The position numbers and the translations under genes are program-made. Positions 41,964 to 50,684 of a stretch of DNA of 64,000 nt are shown here, in pieces (position 1 is the stretch's first letter; every line of letters begins with the position of its first letter). The stretch spans positions 1 to 64,000 of the forward strand of contig NZ_JACXAB010000006.1 in NCBI RefSeq assembly GCF_014699075.1. The letters run 5' to 3'. This stretch comes from Microvirga sp. Lineage in GTDB: Bacteria > Pseudomonadota > Alphaproteobacteria > Rhizobiales > Beijerinckiaceae. Below the pieces are notes generated by a model, which did no database searches, had not been told where the DNA came from, and saw nothing but the letters and a program-made list of their open reading frames with translations.

Positions 41964-43205
41964 ATGCTGTTTCCCATAAGCCCCAAGGCCGAAGACTTGC
42001 GCCACCGCGTCACGGAATTCATGGAGGCCCATGTCTATCCGGCCGAAGAAGTCTTCGAGCAGCAGCTCAACGCCATGCCAACCCGATGGGGCGTGGCGCC
42101 GGTCATGGAGGATCTGAAGGCGCGCGCCAAGGCTCAAGGGCTGTGGAACCTGTTTCTCCCTAAGCGCCACTATCCGGATTCCCTGTCGAACCTGGAATAC
42201 GCCATGGTGTGCGAGATCATGGGGCGCTCTCCCATCGGGGCCGAGCCGTTCAACTGCTCCGCGCCCGATACGGGCAATATGGAGACGCTCATTCTCTATG
42301 GCTCGGAGGAGCACAAGGAGCGCTGGCTCAAGCCCCTGATGGACGGCGAGATCCGCTCGTGCTTTGCCATGACGGAGCCCGAAGTTGCCTCGTCGGATGC
42401 CACCAACATCCGCACTGAGATCCGCCGCGAGGGCGACGATTACGTGATCAACGGGCGCAAGTGGTGGACCTCCGGCGCCATGGACCCGCGCTGCAAGATC
42501 GCCATCGTCATGGGCAAGACCAACCCGGATGCGCCCAAGCACCAGCAGCAATCGATGATCCTGATACCGATGGATACGCCCGGCGTGACAGTGGTCCGTC
42601 CGCTCACCGTCTTCGGCTACGACGATGCACCACACGGCCATGCGGAGGTTCTGTTCGAGAATGTGCGCGTGCCCGCCTCCAACATCCTGCTCGGCGAGGG
42701 ACGCGGCTTCGAGATTGCGCAGGGACGCTTAGGTCCCGGCCGCATCCATCACTGCATGCGTTCCATCGGCCTCGCGGAGCGCGCGCTGGAGACCCTATGC
42801 AAGCGGGCCCTGTCGCGCAGCACCTTCGGCAGGCAGGTGGCCGATCACGGCGTGACGCGTCACTGGATTGCCGAGTCGCGCATGGAGATCGATCAGGCGC
42901 GCCTACTCACGCTTCAGGCGGCGCGCATGATGGACGAGGTCGGCAACAAGGCGGCGCGCGCCGAGATCGCCATGATCAAGGTGGTGGCGCCGAACGTGGC
43001 GCAGAAGGTCGTGGACCGGGCGATTCAAGTGTGCGGCGGCGGCGGCGTATCCCAGGACTTCCATCTCGCATACGCCTATGCCCGCGCCCGCGTGCTGAGA
43101 CTCGCGGATGGTCCCGACGAGGTGCATCGCGAGACCGTGGCGAAGATCGAGCTCGCCAAATACAAGGCCACCGACCGGCCGCACAATGCAGGACCTGCCG
43201 CATGA
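41964..43205 (+). CDS. Acyl-CoA dehydrogenase resembling the dehydrogenase half of ACAD10/ACAD11
   Basis: A 413-residue dehydrogenase. Diagnostic blocks are [68 protein letters not shown] and [13 protein letters not shown] with [10 protein letters not shown]. These match what I recall of ACAD11 much more closely than of straight-chain fatty acid dehydrogenases. The glutamate of YEGT is replaced by Asp (LADG), which fits a specialised chemistry. With the APH-type kinase encoded at 21310-22344 it would make up a two-gene version of the ACAD10/11 fusion. Its end overlaps the SDR ATG by 4 bp. GGAGGAACC precedes the start. Confidence 0.92.
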   Translation: MLFPISPKAEDLRHRVTEFMEAHVYPAEEVFEQQLNAMPTRWGVAPVMEDLKARAKAQGLWNLFLPKRHYPDSLSNLEYAMVCEIMGRSPIGAEPFNCSAPDTGNMETLILYGSEEHKERWLKPLMDGEIRSCFAMTEPEVASSDATNIRTEIRREGDDYVINGRKWWTSGAMDPRCKIAIVMGKTNPDAPKHQQQSMILIPMDTPGVTVVRPLTVFGYDDAPHGHAEVLFENVRVPASNILLGEGRGFEIAQGRLGPGRIHHCMRSIGLAERALETLCKRALSRSTFGRQVADHGVTRHWIAESRMEIDQARLLTLQAARMMDEVGNKAARAEIAMIKVVAPNVAQKVVDRAIQVCGGGGVSQDFHLAYAYARARVLRLADGPDEVHRETVAKIELAKYKATDRPHNAGPAA

Positions 43206-43966
43206 CGAACCCCTTCGATCTCACCGGAAAGGTCGCCATCGTCACCGGCTCGAGCCGCGGCATCGGCCGCTCCATTGCCGAGACCATGGCCTCGCTCGGA
43301 GCCAGGGTGGTGGTGTCGAGTCGCAAGATCGAAGCCTGCGAGCCTGTGGTCGACGGTATCCACCAGAGAGGCGGCGAGGCCATTGCCATTGCCTGCAACA
43401 TTTCGCGAAAAACCGAGGTCGAAGCCCTCGTTGCTCAGACGCGGGATCGCCTTGGCCCGGCGGACATCCTGGTCTGCAACGCAGCCGTCAATCCGGTCTA
43501 CGGCCCCATGAGCAACCTCACCGACGAGGCTTTCGACAAGATCATGGGCGCGAACGTGAAGAGCAATCTCTGGCTCTGCAATCTTGTCATGCCGGAAATG
43601 GCTGCGCGCGGTGGCGGAGCGGTGGTGATCGTCTCGTCGATTGCGGGCCTGCGCGGCACCGGCGTGATCGGCGGCTACGGCATCTCGAAGGCGGCGGACT
43701 TTGCGCTCGCGCGCAACCTCGCGGTGGAATGGGGGCCGCAGAATGTGCGCATCAACTGCATCGCGCCGGGCCTGGTCAAAACGGATTTCGCCCGCGCGCT
43801 CTGGGAGGACCAGCAGGCTCTGGAGCAGCGCAACAGCCAGACTCCGCTGCGCCGGATCGGCACGCCCGACGAGATCGGCCCCGTGGCCGCCTTCCTGGCT
43901 TCGTCGGCGGCAAGCTTCATGACGGGACAAACTGTGGTTGTCGACGGCGGCGTCACGATTGCATGA
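43202..43966 (+). CDS. SDR-family oxidoreductase, partner of the ACAD11-like gene
   Basis: A 254-residue short-chain dehydrogenase. TGSSRGIG (near residue 14), the NAAV motif (in [12 protein letters not shown]), the catalytic Ser in VSSIAG, the YGISK active site and the closing [12 protein letters not shown] mark it. The ATG overlaps the stop of the dehydrogenase gene (ATGA), so the two are co-translated; the long frame reaching back to 42461 is only an open shadow inside that gene. It could oxidise a 3-hydroxyacyl-CoA product, as LvaD-type SDRs do in levulinate breakdown (inference). Last gene of the rightward operon. Confidence 0.93.
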   Translation: MTNPFDLTGKVAIVTGSSRGIGRSIAETMASLGARVVVSSRKIEACEPVVDGIHQRGGEAIAIACNISRKTEVEALVAQTRDRLGPADILVCNAAVNPVYGPMSNLTDEAFDKIMGANVKSNLWLCNLVMPEMAARGGGAVVIVSSIAGLRGTGVIGGYGISKAADFALARNLAVEWGPQNVRINCIAPGLVKTDFARALWEDQQALEQRNSQTPLRRIGTPDEIGPVAAFLASSAASFMTGQTVVVDGGVTIA

Positions 43967-44042
43967 CGGACTGGAACAGGACGAGCGCGATCCCGTTCCA
44001 CTCATGATCCTCATCAAGACCTTGAGCCCAATGATCTGACCT

Positions 44043-44222
44043 ATGGGAAACCTGCTTCGCATCATCCTCGCCATTCTTCTGCCGCCCGTCGGTGTATTCT
44101 TCACCGTGGGCCTTGGCGGCCAGTTCTGGCTCAACATCCTGCTGACGATCCTGGGTTACATCCCCGGCATCGTCCACGCGGTCTGGATCATCGCTAGGCG
44201 GAACCCCTCGCCCTACCGCTGA
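44043..44222 (+). CDS. Pmp3/YqaE-family membrane proteolipid
   Basis: A 59-residue very hydrophobic protein, translated here from the DNA: it starts MGNLLRIILAILLPPVGVF and ends ARRNPSPYR. It has two membrane helices (about residues 4-22 and 29-50) separated by a short GLGGQFW loop, with the PPVGVF and LGYIPGIVHAVWII motifs that define UPF0057/Pmp3 proteins, which are linked in other organisms to salt, cold and membrane-potential stress. The ribosome binding site is weak. It lies 76 bp after the SDR gene; whether it shares that transcript is unclear. Confidence 0.85.
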   Translation: MGNLLRIILAILLPPVGVFFTVGLGGQFWLNILLTILGYIPGIVHAVWIIARRNPSPYR

Positions 44223-44347
44223 AGACCTTAGTCCTTCCCGGTGCTGGAGCGCACACCGCAGGATGCGTCATCCGAACAGAGTTCAGGTTTGGCCGTTTCT
44301 CTCGTGCAGGCCGCAAGATCCTTGCGCCTCGACGAGAGCACACCTTC

Positions 44348-44548
44348 ATGACGATCTTCGATCCCATCTCCGGCCGTCAGATCACGATTGATCTTTCAGG
44401 CAAGCCATACCGGTCGATCATTCGACAGAGATGCTCCACCGAAGGAGAGCAACAGGTTCGCGCAGGCCAGGTATCGCGCGCAGGAGAAGGATTGATGTCT
44501 CCCGATCTGCCTTGTCAGAGCGCTTCCCGTAAGCGCTGCAAAGCGTGA
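44348..44548 (+). CDS. Possible small protein, weakly supported
   Basis: A 66-codon open frame starting MTIFDPISGRQITIDLSGKP. The N-terminal part looks protein-like, with a strand-turn pattern, but the C-terminal half is low-complexity Arg/Ser/Gln, and no ribosome binding site is evident. No family is recognised. It could be a small cytosolic protein or a chance frame. Confidence 0.25.
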   Translation: MTIFDPISGRQITIDLSGKPYRSIIRQRCSTEGEQQVRAGQVSRAGEGLMSPDLPCQSASRKRCKA

Positions 44549-44683
44549 GGCCTGAAAACCGGCATAGATGGTTGAACTTGAGAGCTCTGATTGAGTATGA
44601 GGCAAGGTGCCGCGACGCGGCTGTGGGTTGGAACTGCCTTGGTCATCGGACGTTACGTCGCGATCACCTAAGGAATTGAACCC

Positions 44684-45016
44684 ATGAGAAAATTTGCCCT
44701 TTTGGCTGTAGCTGCCATCGGTTCTGGTCTCTTCATCGGCACGCCTTTGATGGCCCAACCGGCCATTCAGTTCGGCATCGGCCCTGATGGTCGCCCTCAG
44801 ATCGGCGTTCGTGATCCTCAGCAGGAGGAGCGCGAGCGGCGTGAGCGGTGGCGTGATCGCCGGGATGCCGAGCGTGCCTACGAGCAGGGACGGCGTGACG
44901 CTCGCCGCAATGAGCGGCGCTATGGCGCCTACGAAGAAAACTGCCGGAATGTCACCATCGTGGAAGAGGACCGCTGGGGCGGTTCCGTGACGCGTCGCGT
45001 TCGCCGCTGCGACTGA
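44684..45016 (+). CDS. Small exported protein with charged Arg/Glu-rich middle
   Basis: A 110-residue protein with a signal peptide (MRKFALLAVAAIGSGLFIG, cleavage near LMAQP). The mature part has a highly charged helix (EERERRERWRDRRDAERAYE, then QGRRDARR), followed by a cysteine pair (NCRNVTIVEED ... RRVRRCD at the end) that could form a disulfide. Similar small exported proteins with DRR/ERR-rich segments are common in Hyphomicrobiales but without known function. AAGGAATTGAACCC upstream of the ATG is a plausible ribosome binding site. Confidence 0.75.
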   Translation: MRKFALLAVAAIGSGLFIGTPLMAQPAIQFGIGPDGRPQIGVRDPQQEERERRERWRDRRDAERAYEQGRRDARRNERRYGAYEENCRNVTIVEEDRWGGSVTRRVRRCD

Positions 45017-45160
45017 TCGCATTTCGACCCTCGCATGTCAGCCGATCTTCCGGCGCATGCGGGGGTCCTTATCCTCGCGATCTGATTTTCCTGCCAAGGT
45101 TAGTCTGAGGTTAACTTTAACGCTCTTAGGATCGAGGCTCAGAAGTATAGGAGCCTCACG

Positions 45161-45277
45161 ATGCCTACCCTCAAGAACTCGCTTGTCCTGCTTGTGTCGG
45201 CTTCCGTGCTGGGTCCGTTCTTCGTGATCTCAGCCTACGCCACGACAATCCTGGCATCCGCCTTCATCGGGAAGTAG
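45161..45277 (+). CDS. Candidate 38-residue membrane peptide
   Basis: The frame ATG 45161 to TAG 45277 encodes MPTLKNSLVLLVSASVLGPF followed by FVISAYATTILASAFIGK. TAGGAG is 8 bases upstream of the ATG. The peptide is one continuous hydrophobic stretch with lysines at the two ends, suited to span the inner membrane once. It has no neighbour in the same frame or operon. I do not recognise a family. Confidence 0.5.
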   Translation: MPTLKNSLVLLVSASVLGPFFVISAYATTILASAFIGK

Positions 45278-45423
45278 GTTCATCCAGGAGGTATGGGTTG
45301 TCCGGGCGGCCGCGGATCCCGCCAATCTCTCAGTTGCTGATCGCGTCGTCCGTGAGGGCTAATGACTGCCTTGGAAGGAGCGACCTGTTGCGCCCGACTT
45401 CCCGCGCTGTAAGAGCCGAGAAG

Positions 45424-45500
45424 TGGCGCACCCGACACGATTCGAACGTGTGACCTTTGCCTTCGGAGGGCAACGCTCTATCCAGCTGAGCTACGGGTGC
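45424..45500 (-). tRNA. tRNA-Arg (anticodon CCG)
   Basis: On the minus strand the 77-nt sequence folds as a cloverleaf: acceptor stem GCACCCG/CGGGTGC, D-arm GCTC-AGCTGGATA-GAGC, anticodon arm TTGCC-CTCCGAA-GGCAA with anticodon CCG, T-arm ACACG-TTCGAAT-CGTGT, discriminator G, and an encoded CCA. It reads the CGG arginine codon. It lies in an otherwise gene-free gap before the pseudouridine synthase gene. Confidence 0.97.
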
Positions 45501-45560
45501 TTGCGGCGGTTCGCCTGCACTTTCCCTACCTGATTACGGGCTTCAGGGCAACCTCTCCGC

Positions 45561-46325
45561 TCACGAAGCTTGCCGAGCGGCGGTTCCGGACGGCGGAAGG
45601 ATGAGGGCGAGGTCGGCCTCGCCGAGCAGCCGGAACTGCCCCGGCTCAAGATCCGCCGGCAGGTCCAGGGCGGCAATTCGGTTGCGGTGCAGGGCGGTGA
45701 CGTGGTTGCCCACGGCCGCGAACATGCGCCGGACCTGATGATAGCGCCCTTCCGTGACCGTGACATGGGCGCTCGTCGTGGACAGCACCTCCATCTGCGC
45801 CGGCAGGAGCGGCTTGTCCTCGCCTTCCAGCATCAGGGTCCCGGAAGCGAAGATCTCCGCCTCGTCACCCCGCAAGGCGCGGTCGAGGGTCACGAGATAG
45901 CGCTTGGAGACGTTGGCGCGGGGCGAGATGATGCGGTGGAGCAGGTTGCCGTCGTCAGTCATCAGCAGCAGCCCCGAGGTCTCCTTGTCGAGGCGACCGA
46001 CCGTCGAGAGGGCCGGATCGCGCCGGCGCCAGCGATCGGGGAGCAGGCTGTAGACCAGGGGGCCCGCCTCCTTGTGCGAGCAGGTGACGCCCAAAGGCTT
46101 GTGCAGCATCAGGATGAGGCCCGGCGAGGGATCGAGGGGCTTGCCCTGGACTTGCATCCGCTCCGAAAGATCGCGGGTCACGGCAATGCGCTGGTCGGAA
46201 TCCTCGATCACCTCCCCGTCCAGGGTTACAAGCCCAGCACGGACGAGTTGCTGCACCTCCCGGCGGGAGCCATAGCCGAGATTGGCCAGGAGCCGGTCGA
46301 GACGCAGGGTCGGTGTCTTGCTCAT
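45561..46325 (-). CDS. RsuA-family rRNA pseudouridine synthase
   Basis: A 254-residue enzyme that isomerises uridine in rRNA; the nearest type is the small-subunit U516 synthase RsuA. An S4 RNA-binding domain covers about residues 6-55 (LRLDRLLANLGYGSRREVQQ), and the catalytic motif GRLDKETSGLLLMTDDG, with the catalytic Asp, lies near 115. The HQVRRMFAAVGNHV block near residue 200 is also diagnostic. Its first 4 bp overlap the stop of the RsmC-like gene upstream, so the two RNA-modification genes form an operon. Confidence 0.92.
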   Translation of the reverse strand: MSKTPTLRLDRLLANLGYGSRREVQQLVRAGLVTLDGEVIEDSDQRIAVTRDLSERMQVQGKPLDPSPGLILMLHKPLGVTCSHKEAGPLVYSLLPDRWRRRDPALSTVGRLDKETSGLLLMTDDGNLLHRIISPRANVSKRYLVTLDRALRGDEAEIFASGTLMLEGEDKPLLPAQMEVLSTTSAHVTVTEGRYHQVRRMFAAVGNHVTALHRNRIAALDLPADLEPGQFRLLGEADLALILPPSGTAARQAS

Positions 46326-47236
46326 TTCATGGCCTCGTAGATCTTGTAACCGCCCGCCTCTCCTTTCGGTGTCACGCGCCGGAACAGGGGCTTCAGAACC
46401 CCTTCGTAGGGCAGATGCCGATTGGCCACGAGCCAGAGGACTCCGCCGGGGCGCAGGGCCTCGGCCGCCCGGCGGATGAAGCTCTGGCCCAGGCTCTGGT
46501 CCTCGGCGCCGCCATCATGGAACGGCGGGTTCATGACAACGAAGTTGAGCCCCTGGAGCCCGGTGCCGCTGCGGACATCAACCCAGCGCATCTCGGCACG
46601 CGGATCGGCGATGTTGCAGGCTGCCATGTCGATGGCGCGGCGGTCGATGTCGAGCATCGCAAGATGCTCGACCGTCGGCGAGGCCAGGATCTTGCGGGCG
46701 AGAACGCCGATGCCGCAGCCGAAATCCGCGCCACGGCCGCTGAACGTGGGCAGGGTCTGCTCCAGCAGCACGCTGCCGGGATCGAGGCGGTTCCAGCTGA
46801 ACACGCCAGGCCAGGTCCAAAGGTTCAAAGCCTCGTCCAGGCGCGGCCCGCCCTCAGCCAGTGCTTCGTCGAGCCCGGTCACCAACGAGGGCCGCTCACA
46901 CGTGCAGATGCGATAGTGCCGCCGGGAGGTTTCCGTGACCGAGCACCCGAACGCCTTGAGTTCCTTGGCGATCCGGGAGCCGCCCTTGTCCTTGGGCGCC
47001 AGAATCGTCAAGGCGCCGCCTGGGGCGAGCGCCCGCAGCGCCAGCGCGGTGGTGTATCGCCGCTCCACGGTGCCGGGCGGCGCCAGCACCAGCATATCGC
47101 TGAACAAGCCCTCCGGCTGCTCTTCCAGCTTCGCGGAGCCTGGAATCAGAGGCGAGAACTGGGTGGCACCCTCCGGCGCCTCGGCCAGTTCGGCCGGTGG
47201 CGTGCCGTAGACGCCGCTTCGTGTCGTGGTGTGCAA
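46322..47236 (-). CDS. RsmC-like class I methyltransferase
   Basis: A 304-residue SAM-dependent methyltransferase. The N-terminal half resembles the pseudo-domain of RsmC/RlmG proteins (FSPLIPGSAKLEEQPEG). The C-terminal half holds the SAM-binding motif ADFGCGIGVLARKIL and the base-amine methylation motif VVMNPPFHDGG (NPPF). Members methylate the 2-amino group of guanine in rRNA (16S G1207 or 23S G1835); which target applies is not visible. It precedes and overlaps the pseudouridine synthase gene, a sensible pairing for ribosome maturation. Confidence 0.88.
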   Translation of the reverse strand: MHTTTRSGVYGTPPAELAEAPEGATQFSPLIPGSAKLEEQPEGLFSDMLVLAPPGTVERRYTTALALRALAPGGALTILAPKDKGGSRIAKELKAFGCSVTETSRRHYRICTCERPSLVTGLDEALAEGGPRLDEALNLWTWPGVFSWNRLDPGSVLLEQTLPTFSGRGADFGCGIGVLARKILASPTVEHLAMLDIDRRAIDMAACNIADPRAEMRWVDVRSGTGLQGLNFVVMNPPFHDGGAEDQSLGQSFIRRAAEALRPGGVLWLVANRHLPYEGVLKPLFRRVTPKGEAGGYKIYEAMK

Positions 47237-47306
47237 ACTATTGGCCTAATGGGTGAACGAGGGCGTTCTAGTCCACCACAGCCCGCGCGGCAAACCTCAA
47301 AGCCGT

Positions 47307-47657
47307 TCAATATTTCAGGCGCAGGGCGCGAACCTCCTGCGTGCCGCCCGCGCAGGTGATGCGAGCCCGCGGGCAGGATGAGACATAGACCGGGGTCGGG
47401 CAGTAGGTCTGCATGAAGCTCTCGTCGATGGCGCAGGTCACGTGCACGCGATAGCCTCGCTGCGACACGCCCGGCCCATCATGAAGCACCGAATAGCCGA
47501 GCCCCTGGTCGGCGAGCCGCGCGATGGGGCGGGTCGTCTGGACCTGGCTGGAGCGAACCCCGACAACCGTCGTTACATCCGCCGCCAGGGCCGCCGGGCC
47601 TACCAGACCTGCGGCAAGTGCCATCCCGACCAAAAGCTGCTTCATGCTGCGCCTCAT
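47307..47657 (-). CDS. Small exported protein, cysteine-containing
   Basis: A 116-residue protein with a signal peptide (MKQLLVGMALAAGLVGPAAL within the first residues, cleavage near ALAAD). The mature part contains several cysteines (THVTCAIDESFMQTYCPTPV, SSCPRARITC) suited to disulfides in the periplasm. I use the ATG at 47657, with AAGG upstream; the ATG at 47645 (four codons later, with GAGGCGC) is nearly as good. No family recognised. It is separated from the RsmC-like gene by 70 bp and transcribed in the same direction. Confidence 0.75.
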   Translation of the reverse strand: MRRSMKQLLVGMALAAGLVGPAALAADVTTVVGVRSSQVQTTRPIARLADQGLGYSVLHDGPGVSQRGYRVHVTCAIDESFMQTYCPTPVYVSSCPRARITCAGGTQEVRALRLKY

Positions 47658-47855
47658 TGCATTGCCTTGCCGCGCCCCTGCTCGCACAGGGCGGGTCATG
47701 CAGGGTAAATGCAAAGCTCAGCTTCGGGATCCACCCTGCACGAAGGATTAACCACGCCTTGAACACCCCGGGGCCATCCCGCCTGCTTTAAGCAACCGGT
47801 AGGATTTTTGGCCCGATAAACACCGCCCCACAGGACGTGAACTGACCAGGATCCC

Positions 47856-48140
47856 ATGCACCACATCCATCTCGCTGAGGGTATGCGGCTTCGTTTTCCG
47901 GCACGCAGCGCCGATTTCGACCAGGGCGTCGAGATCGGGATCGTGGCGGCGCTCATGAGCCAGGATCTGACGGAATTCACCCGCAAGATCTCGCGCGACA
48001 ACTTAGGTCAAGTGCGCGCCCTGGTGGAGCAGTTCGGCTACCGCCTCGTCGAAGGCTCCGAGGAGGGGGATTTCATCGAGATCAACTTCCTCAGCCGGAC
48101 GGCGCGCCCGCGCCTTCGGGTCGTTCATTCGGGCGGTTGA
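47856..48140 (+). CDS. Small hypothetical protein
   Basis: A 94-residue soluble protein beginning MHHIHLAEGMRLRFPARSAD. It has an alpha-beta look, with a helix covering VEIGIVAALMSQDLTEFTRK and a second helix LGQVRALVEQFGYRL before an acidic strand GDFIEINFL. No signal peptide or motif is present and no family is recognised. The spacing to its upstream neighbour and the absence of an overlapping better frame support it. It converges with the DMT transporter gene. Confidence 0.6.
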   Translation: MHHIHLAEGMRLRFPARSADFDQGVEIGIVAALMSQDLTEFTRKISRDNLGQVRALVEQFGYRLVEGSEEGDFIEINFLSRTARPRLRVVHSGG

Positions 48141-48161
48141 TGCTTTCCGAACTCCCGGCCT

Positions 48162-49094
48162 TCAAGCCGAGAACTTCCTCTCCATCGCACGCACGCGCTC
48201 ACGATAGGCCGTGTAGAGGCCGCTGAGCGCGATGATTCCGGCACCGGTGATGGTCAGGGCATCGGGAACCGTGGCGAACACCAGATAGCCCAGGCTGCCG
48301 GCCCAGATGAGCTGGACATAGGAAAACGGCGCGATCATCGACGCATTGCCATGCCGGTAGGCGAGCACGATGAACCAGTGCCCGATGGCGAACAGCACGC
48401 CCATGCTGAGGCCCAGGCTAATCTCCGTCGCATCGGGCGTCACCCAGTTGAACGGCATGAGCGCGCTCAGCACCAAGGTGCCGACGAGGGCTGAATAGGC
48501 CAGTGTCGTGAAGGCATGGTCGCCGACGATCTTGCGGGTCACAACGGCGCCTACCGCCCAGCTAGAAGCTGCCATCATCGGCAGCAGCGCGGCGAACTGG
48601 AATGCTCCCGTACCGGGTCGGACGACGATCATAACCCCGACGAAGCCAACCGCCGCCGCCGTCCAGCGCCGCCAGCCCACCGTCTCGCCGAGGACAAGAA
48701 CCGACAAGGCCATGATCAGGATGGGCGAGACGAAGAAGATCGCCGTGGCGTCGGCCACGGGCAGATAGGGCAGGCTCTCGATGAACAGGAGCGAGGAGCC
48801 CACCATGCCGAAGCCCCTGAGCACCTGAAGCTTCGGACGCCGGGAGCGCAGGAGCCCAGGCCCTCCCTTCAGGAGCACAATCGGAACGATCACGAGCGCG
48901 AAGGTCACATAGCGCATCCACGCCACTTCCGGTGGCGGCAGGGTGGAGGCCAGCTGCTTGGTGATCACGTCAGCCACCGAGAACACGATGGTGGAGGCGA
49001 TCAGGAACAGAACGCCCCGCAGCGGCGAGGGGGCCGGCAGGCTCGAGGGCTCCAGGGGAGGAGCGCTCGCCCGAGCGGCGGGAGAGGAGGTCAT
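48162..49094 (-). CDS. DMT-family (EamA) transporter, second copy
   Basis: A 310-residue transporter with ten predicted helices in two EamA repeats (about residues 25-155 and 165-295). The family-type motifs are TIVFSVADVITKQLA in the first helix, and VPDALTITGAGIIALSGLYT near the end. It shares only the fold with the transporter at 1241-2200. Substrate unknown; EamA proteins commonly export amino acids or metabolites. It is a single gene, with a 244-bp region upstream shared with the divergent MFS gene. Confidence 0.9.
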   Translation of the reverse strand: MTSSPAARASAPPLEPSSLPAPSPLRGVLFLIASTIVFSVADVITKQLASTLPPPEVAWMRYVTFALVIVPIVLLKGGPGLLRSRRPKLQVLRGFGMVGSSLLFIESLPYLPVADATAIFFVSPILIMALSVLVLGETVGWRRWTAAAVGFVGVMIVVRPGTGAFQFAALLPMMAASSWAVGAVVTRKIVGDHAFTTLAYSALVGTLVLSALMPFNWVTPDATEISLGLSMGVLFAIGHWFIVLAYRHGNASMIAPFSYVQLIWAGSLGYLVFATVPDALTITGAGIIALSGLYTAYRERVRAMERKFSA

Positions 49095-49338
49095 GACGCG
49101 CTCAAAAAATGAGGCTCGCGCGGGGGCCGCGACGAGCCTGAGGGTCTCGAGTCTGGAGGGTATTGCTTCTCATAGAATACTGTTTTCACCCGCAGAGAAG
49201 TGCAAACTCGGCAGATGCCGCATGCCTTTGGCGAATGGATGATGTGGTAAGCACACATACCCTTGCGCCATGAGCATGGGATAACAGACACTCACGGCTC
49301 TCAGACCCAATCGAAGATGCCAGGTGCGGGAACACCAG

Positions 49339-50574
49339 ATGACGGATGATTCGCCGGAGAAGCCGAGCCGCCTGGTGAGCGGAACACCGGCCTTTCGCCG
49401 CCTGAACCTGGCGCTGTTCGCGTCCGGCTTCTCGACCTTTGCTATCCTCTACTGCGTTCAACCCCTGCTGCCGGAATTCTCGCGCGAGTTCCAGGTGAGT
49501 GCTGCCGCGAGCAGCCTGTCGCTTTCGCTGTCCACCGGCTTTCTCGCCGTGGCCATGCTGGTCGCCGGCTCCCTGTCGGAGGTGCTGGGGCGCAAGCCGA
49601 TCATGGTGGCTTCGCTCCTGCTCTCGGCTCTCCTGACCATCCTGTCCGCCCTGGCGCCCAACTGGACCAGCCTGCTCGTCGCCCGCATGCTGATCGGCGT
49701 CACCTTGAGTGGGCTGCCGGCTGTGGCCATGGCCTATGTGAGCGAAGAGGTCGATCCGAAATCCATCGGCCTTGCCATGGGATTGTTCATCGGCGGCAAT
49801 GCGGTGGGCGGCATGTCCGGGCGGATCATCGGCGGCGTGCTGACGGATTTGGGCTCCTGGCGGCTCGCCATCGGGCTCATCGGCTGCATCGGCTTGGCAT
49901 CGGCATTCGCCGCCTGGCGGAGCCTGCCGGCCTCGGTGCACTTCCAGCCGCGACGGGGTCGCCCGGTGGATCTGCTGCGCTCCATGGGCGAGCACCTGCG
50001 GGATCCGGGCCTGCGCGCCCTGTTCGCTGAGGCGTTCCTGCTCATGGGCGGCTTCGTGACGCTCTACAACTATCTCGGCTATCGCCTGACGGAACCACCC
50101 TATGCCTTAAGCCAGAGCGCCATCGGGGCTGTCTTCGGGGCTTATCTCATCGGCACCTGGAGTTCAGCCTGGATCGGAGGCTTGGCCGACCGGCTTGGCC
50201 GAAAGCAGGTTCTCTGGGTGATGATCGTGATCATGCTGGCAGGGCTGGCGCTGACCCTTTTCGACCACCTCCTGCTGATCATTGGGGGGATCGTCGCCGT
50301 GACGTTCGGCTTCTTCGGCGGCCATTCCATCGCCAGCAGCTGGGTCGGCAGCCGGGCCGTGAGCGCAAAAGCGCAGGCCTCGGCGCTCTACCTGTTCTGC
50401 TATTACCTCGGCTCCAGCACGATCGGCACCCTGGGCGGCGTGTTCTGGGCCCGTGGCGCGTGGCCTGGGGTCGCGGGTCTCGTTGCGGTTCTGCTCGTCG
50501 CAGCTCTGGCGATAGCCTTTCGGCTGATGCTTCTTCCATCCAGCCGCACCAAGCCGGGGTCGACGGCGTCTTAG
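49339..50574 (+). CDS. MFS transporter, YnfM-like
   Basis: A 411-residue major-facilitator transporter with twelve predicted helices. The first helix FASGFSTFAILYCVQPLLPE, the motif-A region in LSEVLGRKPIMVASL after helix 2, and the symmetrical GGLADRLGRKQVLWVMI in the second half agree with the family. YnfM-like proteins export drugs or arabinose-type sugars. I start at the ATG at 49339; a GTG at 49324 is in frame but has less support. A hairpin follows the stop at 50578-50600. Confidence 0.9.
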   Translation: MTDDSPEKPSRLVSGTPAFRRLNLALFASGFSTFAILYCVQPLLPEFSREFQVSAAASSLSLSLSTGFLAVAMLVAGSLSEVLGRKPIMVASLLLSALLTILSALAPNWTSLLVARMLIGVTLSGLPAVAMAYVSEEVDPKSIGLAMGLFIGGNAVGGMSGRIIGGVLTDLGSWRLAIGLIGCIGLASAFAAWRSLPASVHFQPRRGRPVDLLRSMGEHLRDPGLRALFAEAFLLMGGFVTLYNYLGYRLTEPPYALSQSAIGAVFGAYLIGTWSSAWIGGLADRLGRKQVLWVMIVIMLAGLALTLFDHLLLIIGGIVAVTFGFFGGHSIASSWVGSRAVSAKAQASALYLFCYYLGSSTIGTLGGVFWARGAWPGVAGLVAVLLVAALAIAFRLMLLPSSRTKPGSTAS

Positions 50575-50577
50575 CAC

Positions 50578-50600
50578 TTCAACAGCGATCTTCTGTTGAA
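50578..50600 (+). terminator. Hairpin after the MFS gene
   Basis: TTCAACAG and CTGTTGAA form a perfect 8-bp stem around a 7-base loop, 4 bp after the stop codon, followed by ATACAACGGTTTT. It is a plausible intrinsic terminator with a weak T-tract. Confidence 0.55.
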
Positions 50601-50619
50601 ATACAACGGTTTTCGAGGC

Positions 50620-50664
50620 TATATCTACATATTGTTATAATATATAATCTAGTATATCTACATA
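50620..50664. promoter_or_regulatory. AT-rich direct repeat upstream of rlpA-like gene
   Basis: TATATCTACATA occurs at 50620-50631 and again at 50653-50664, in an AT-rich stretch rare for this genome. The 33-bp spacing equals about three helical turns, as for paired activator sites. It may be a promoter/regulator region for the gene at 50778. Confidence 0.45.
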
Positions 50665-50684
50665 GCCGCGCGCCAGCCTAGGCT

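Noticed and set aside
44396..45022. 208-codon antisense frame over the small exported protein
   Set aside because: The plus-strand protein has a signal peptide and ribosome binding site, while this frame has no recognisable features.
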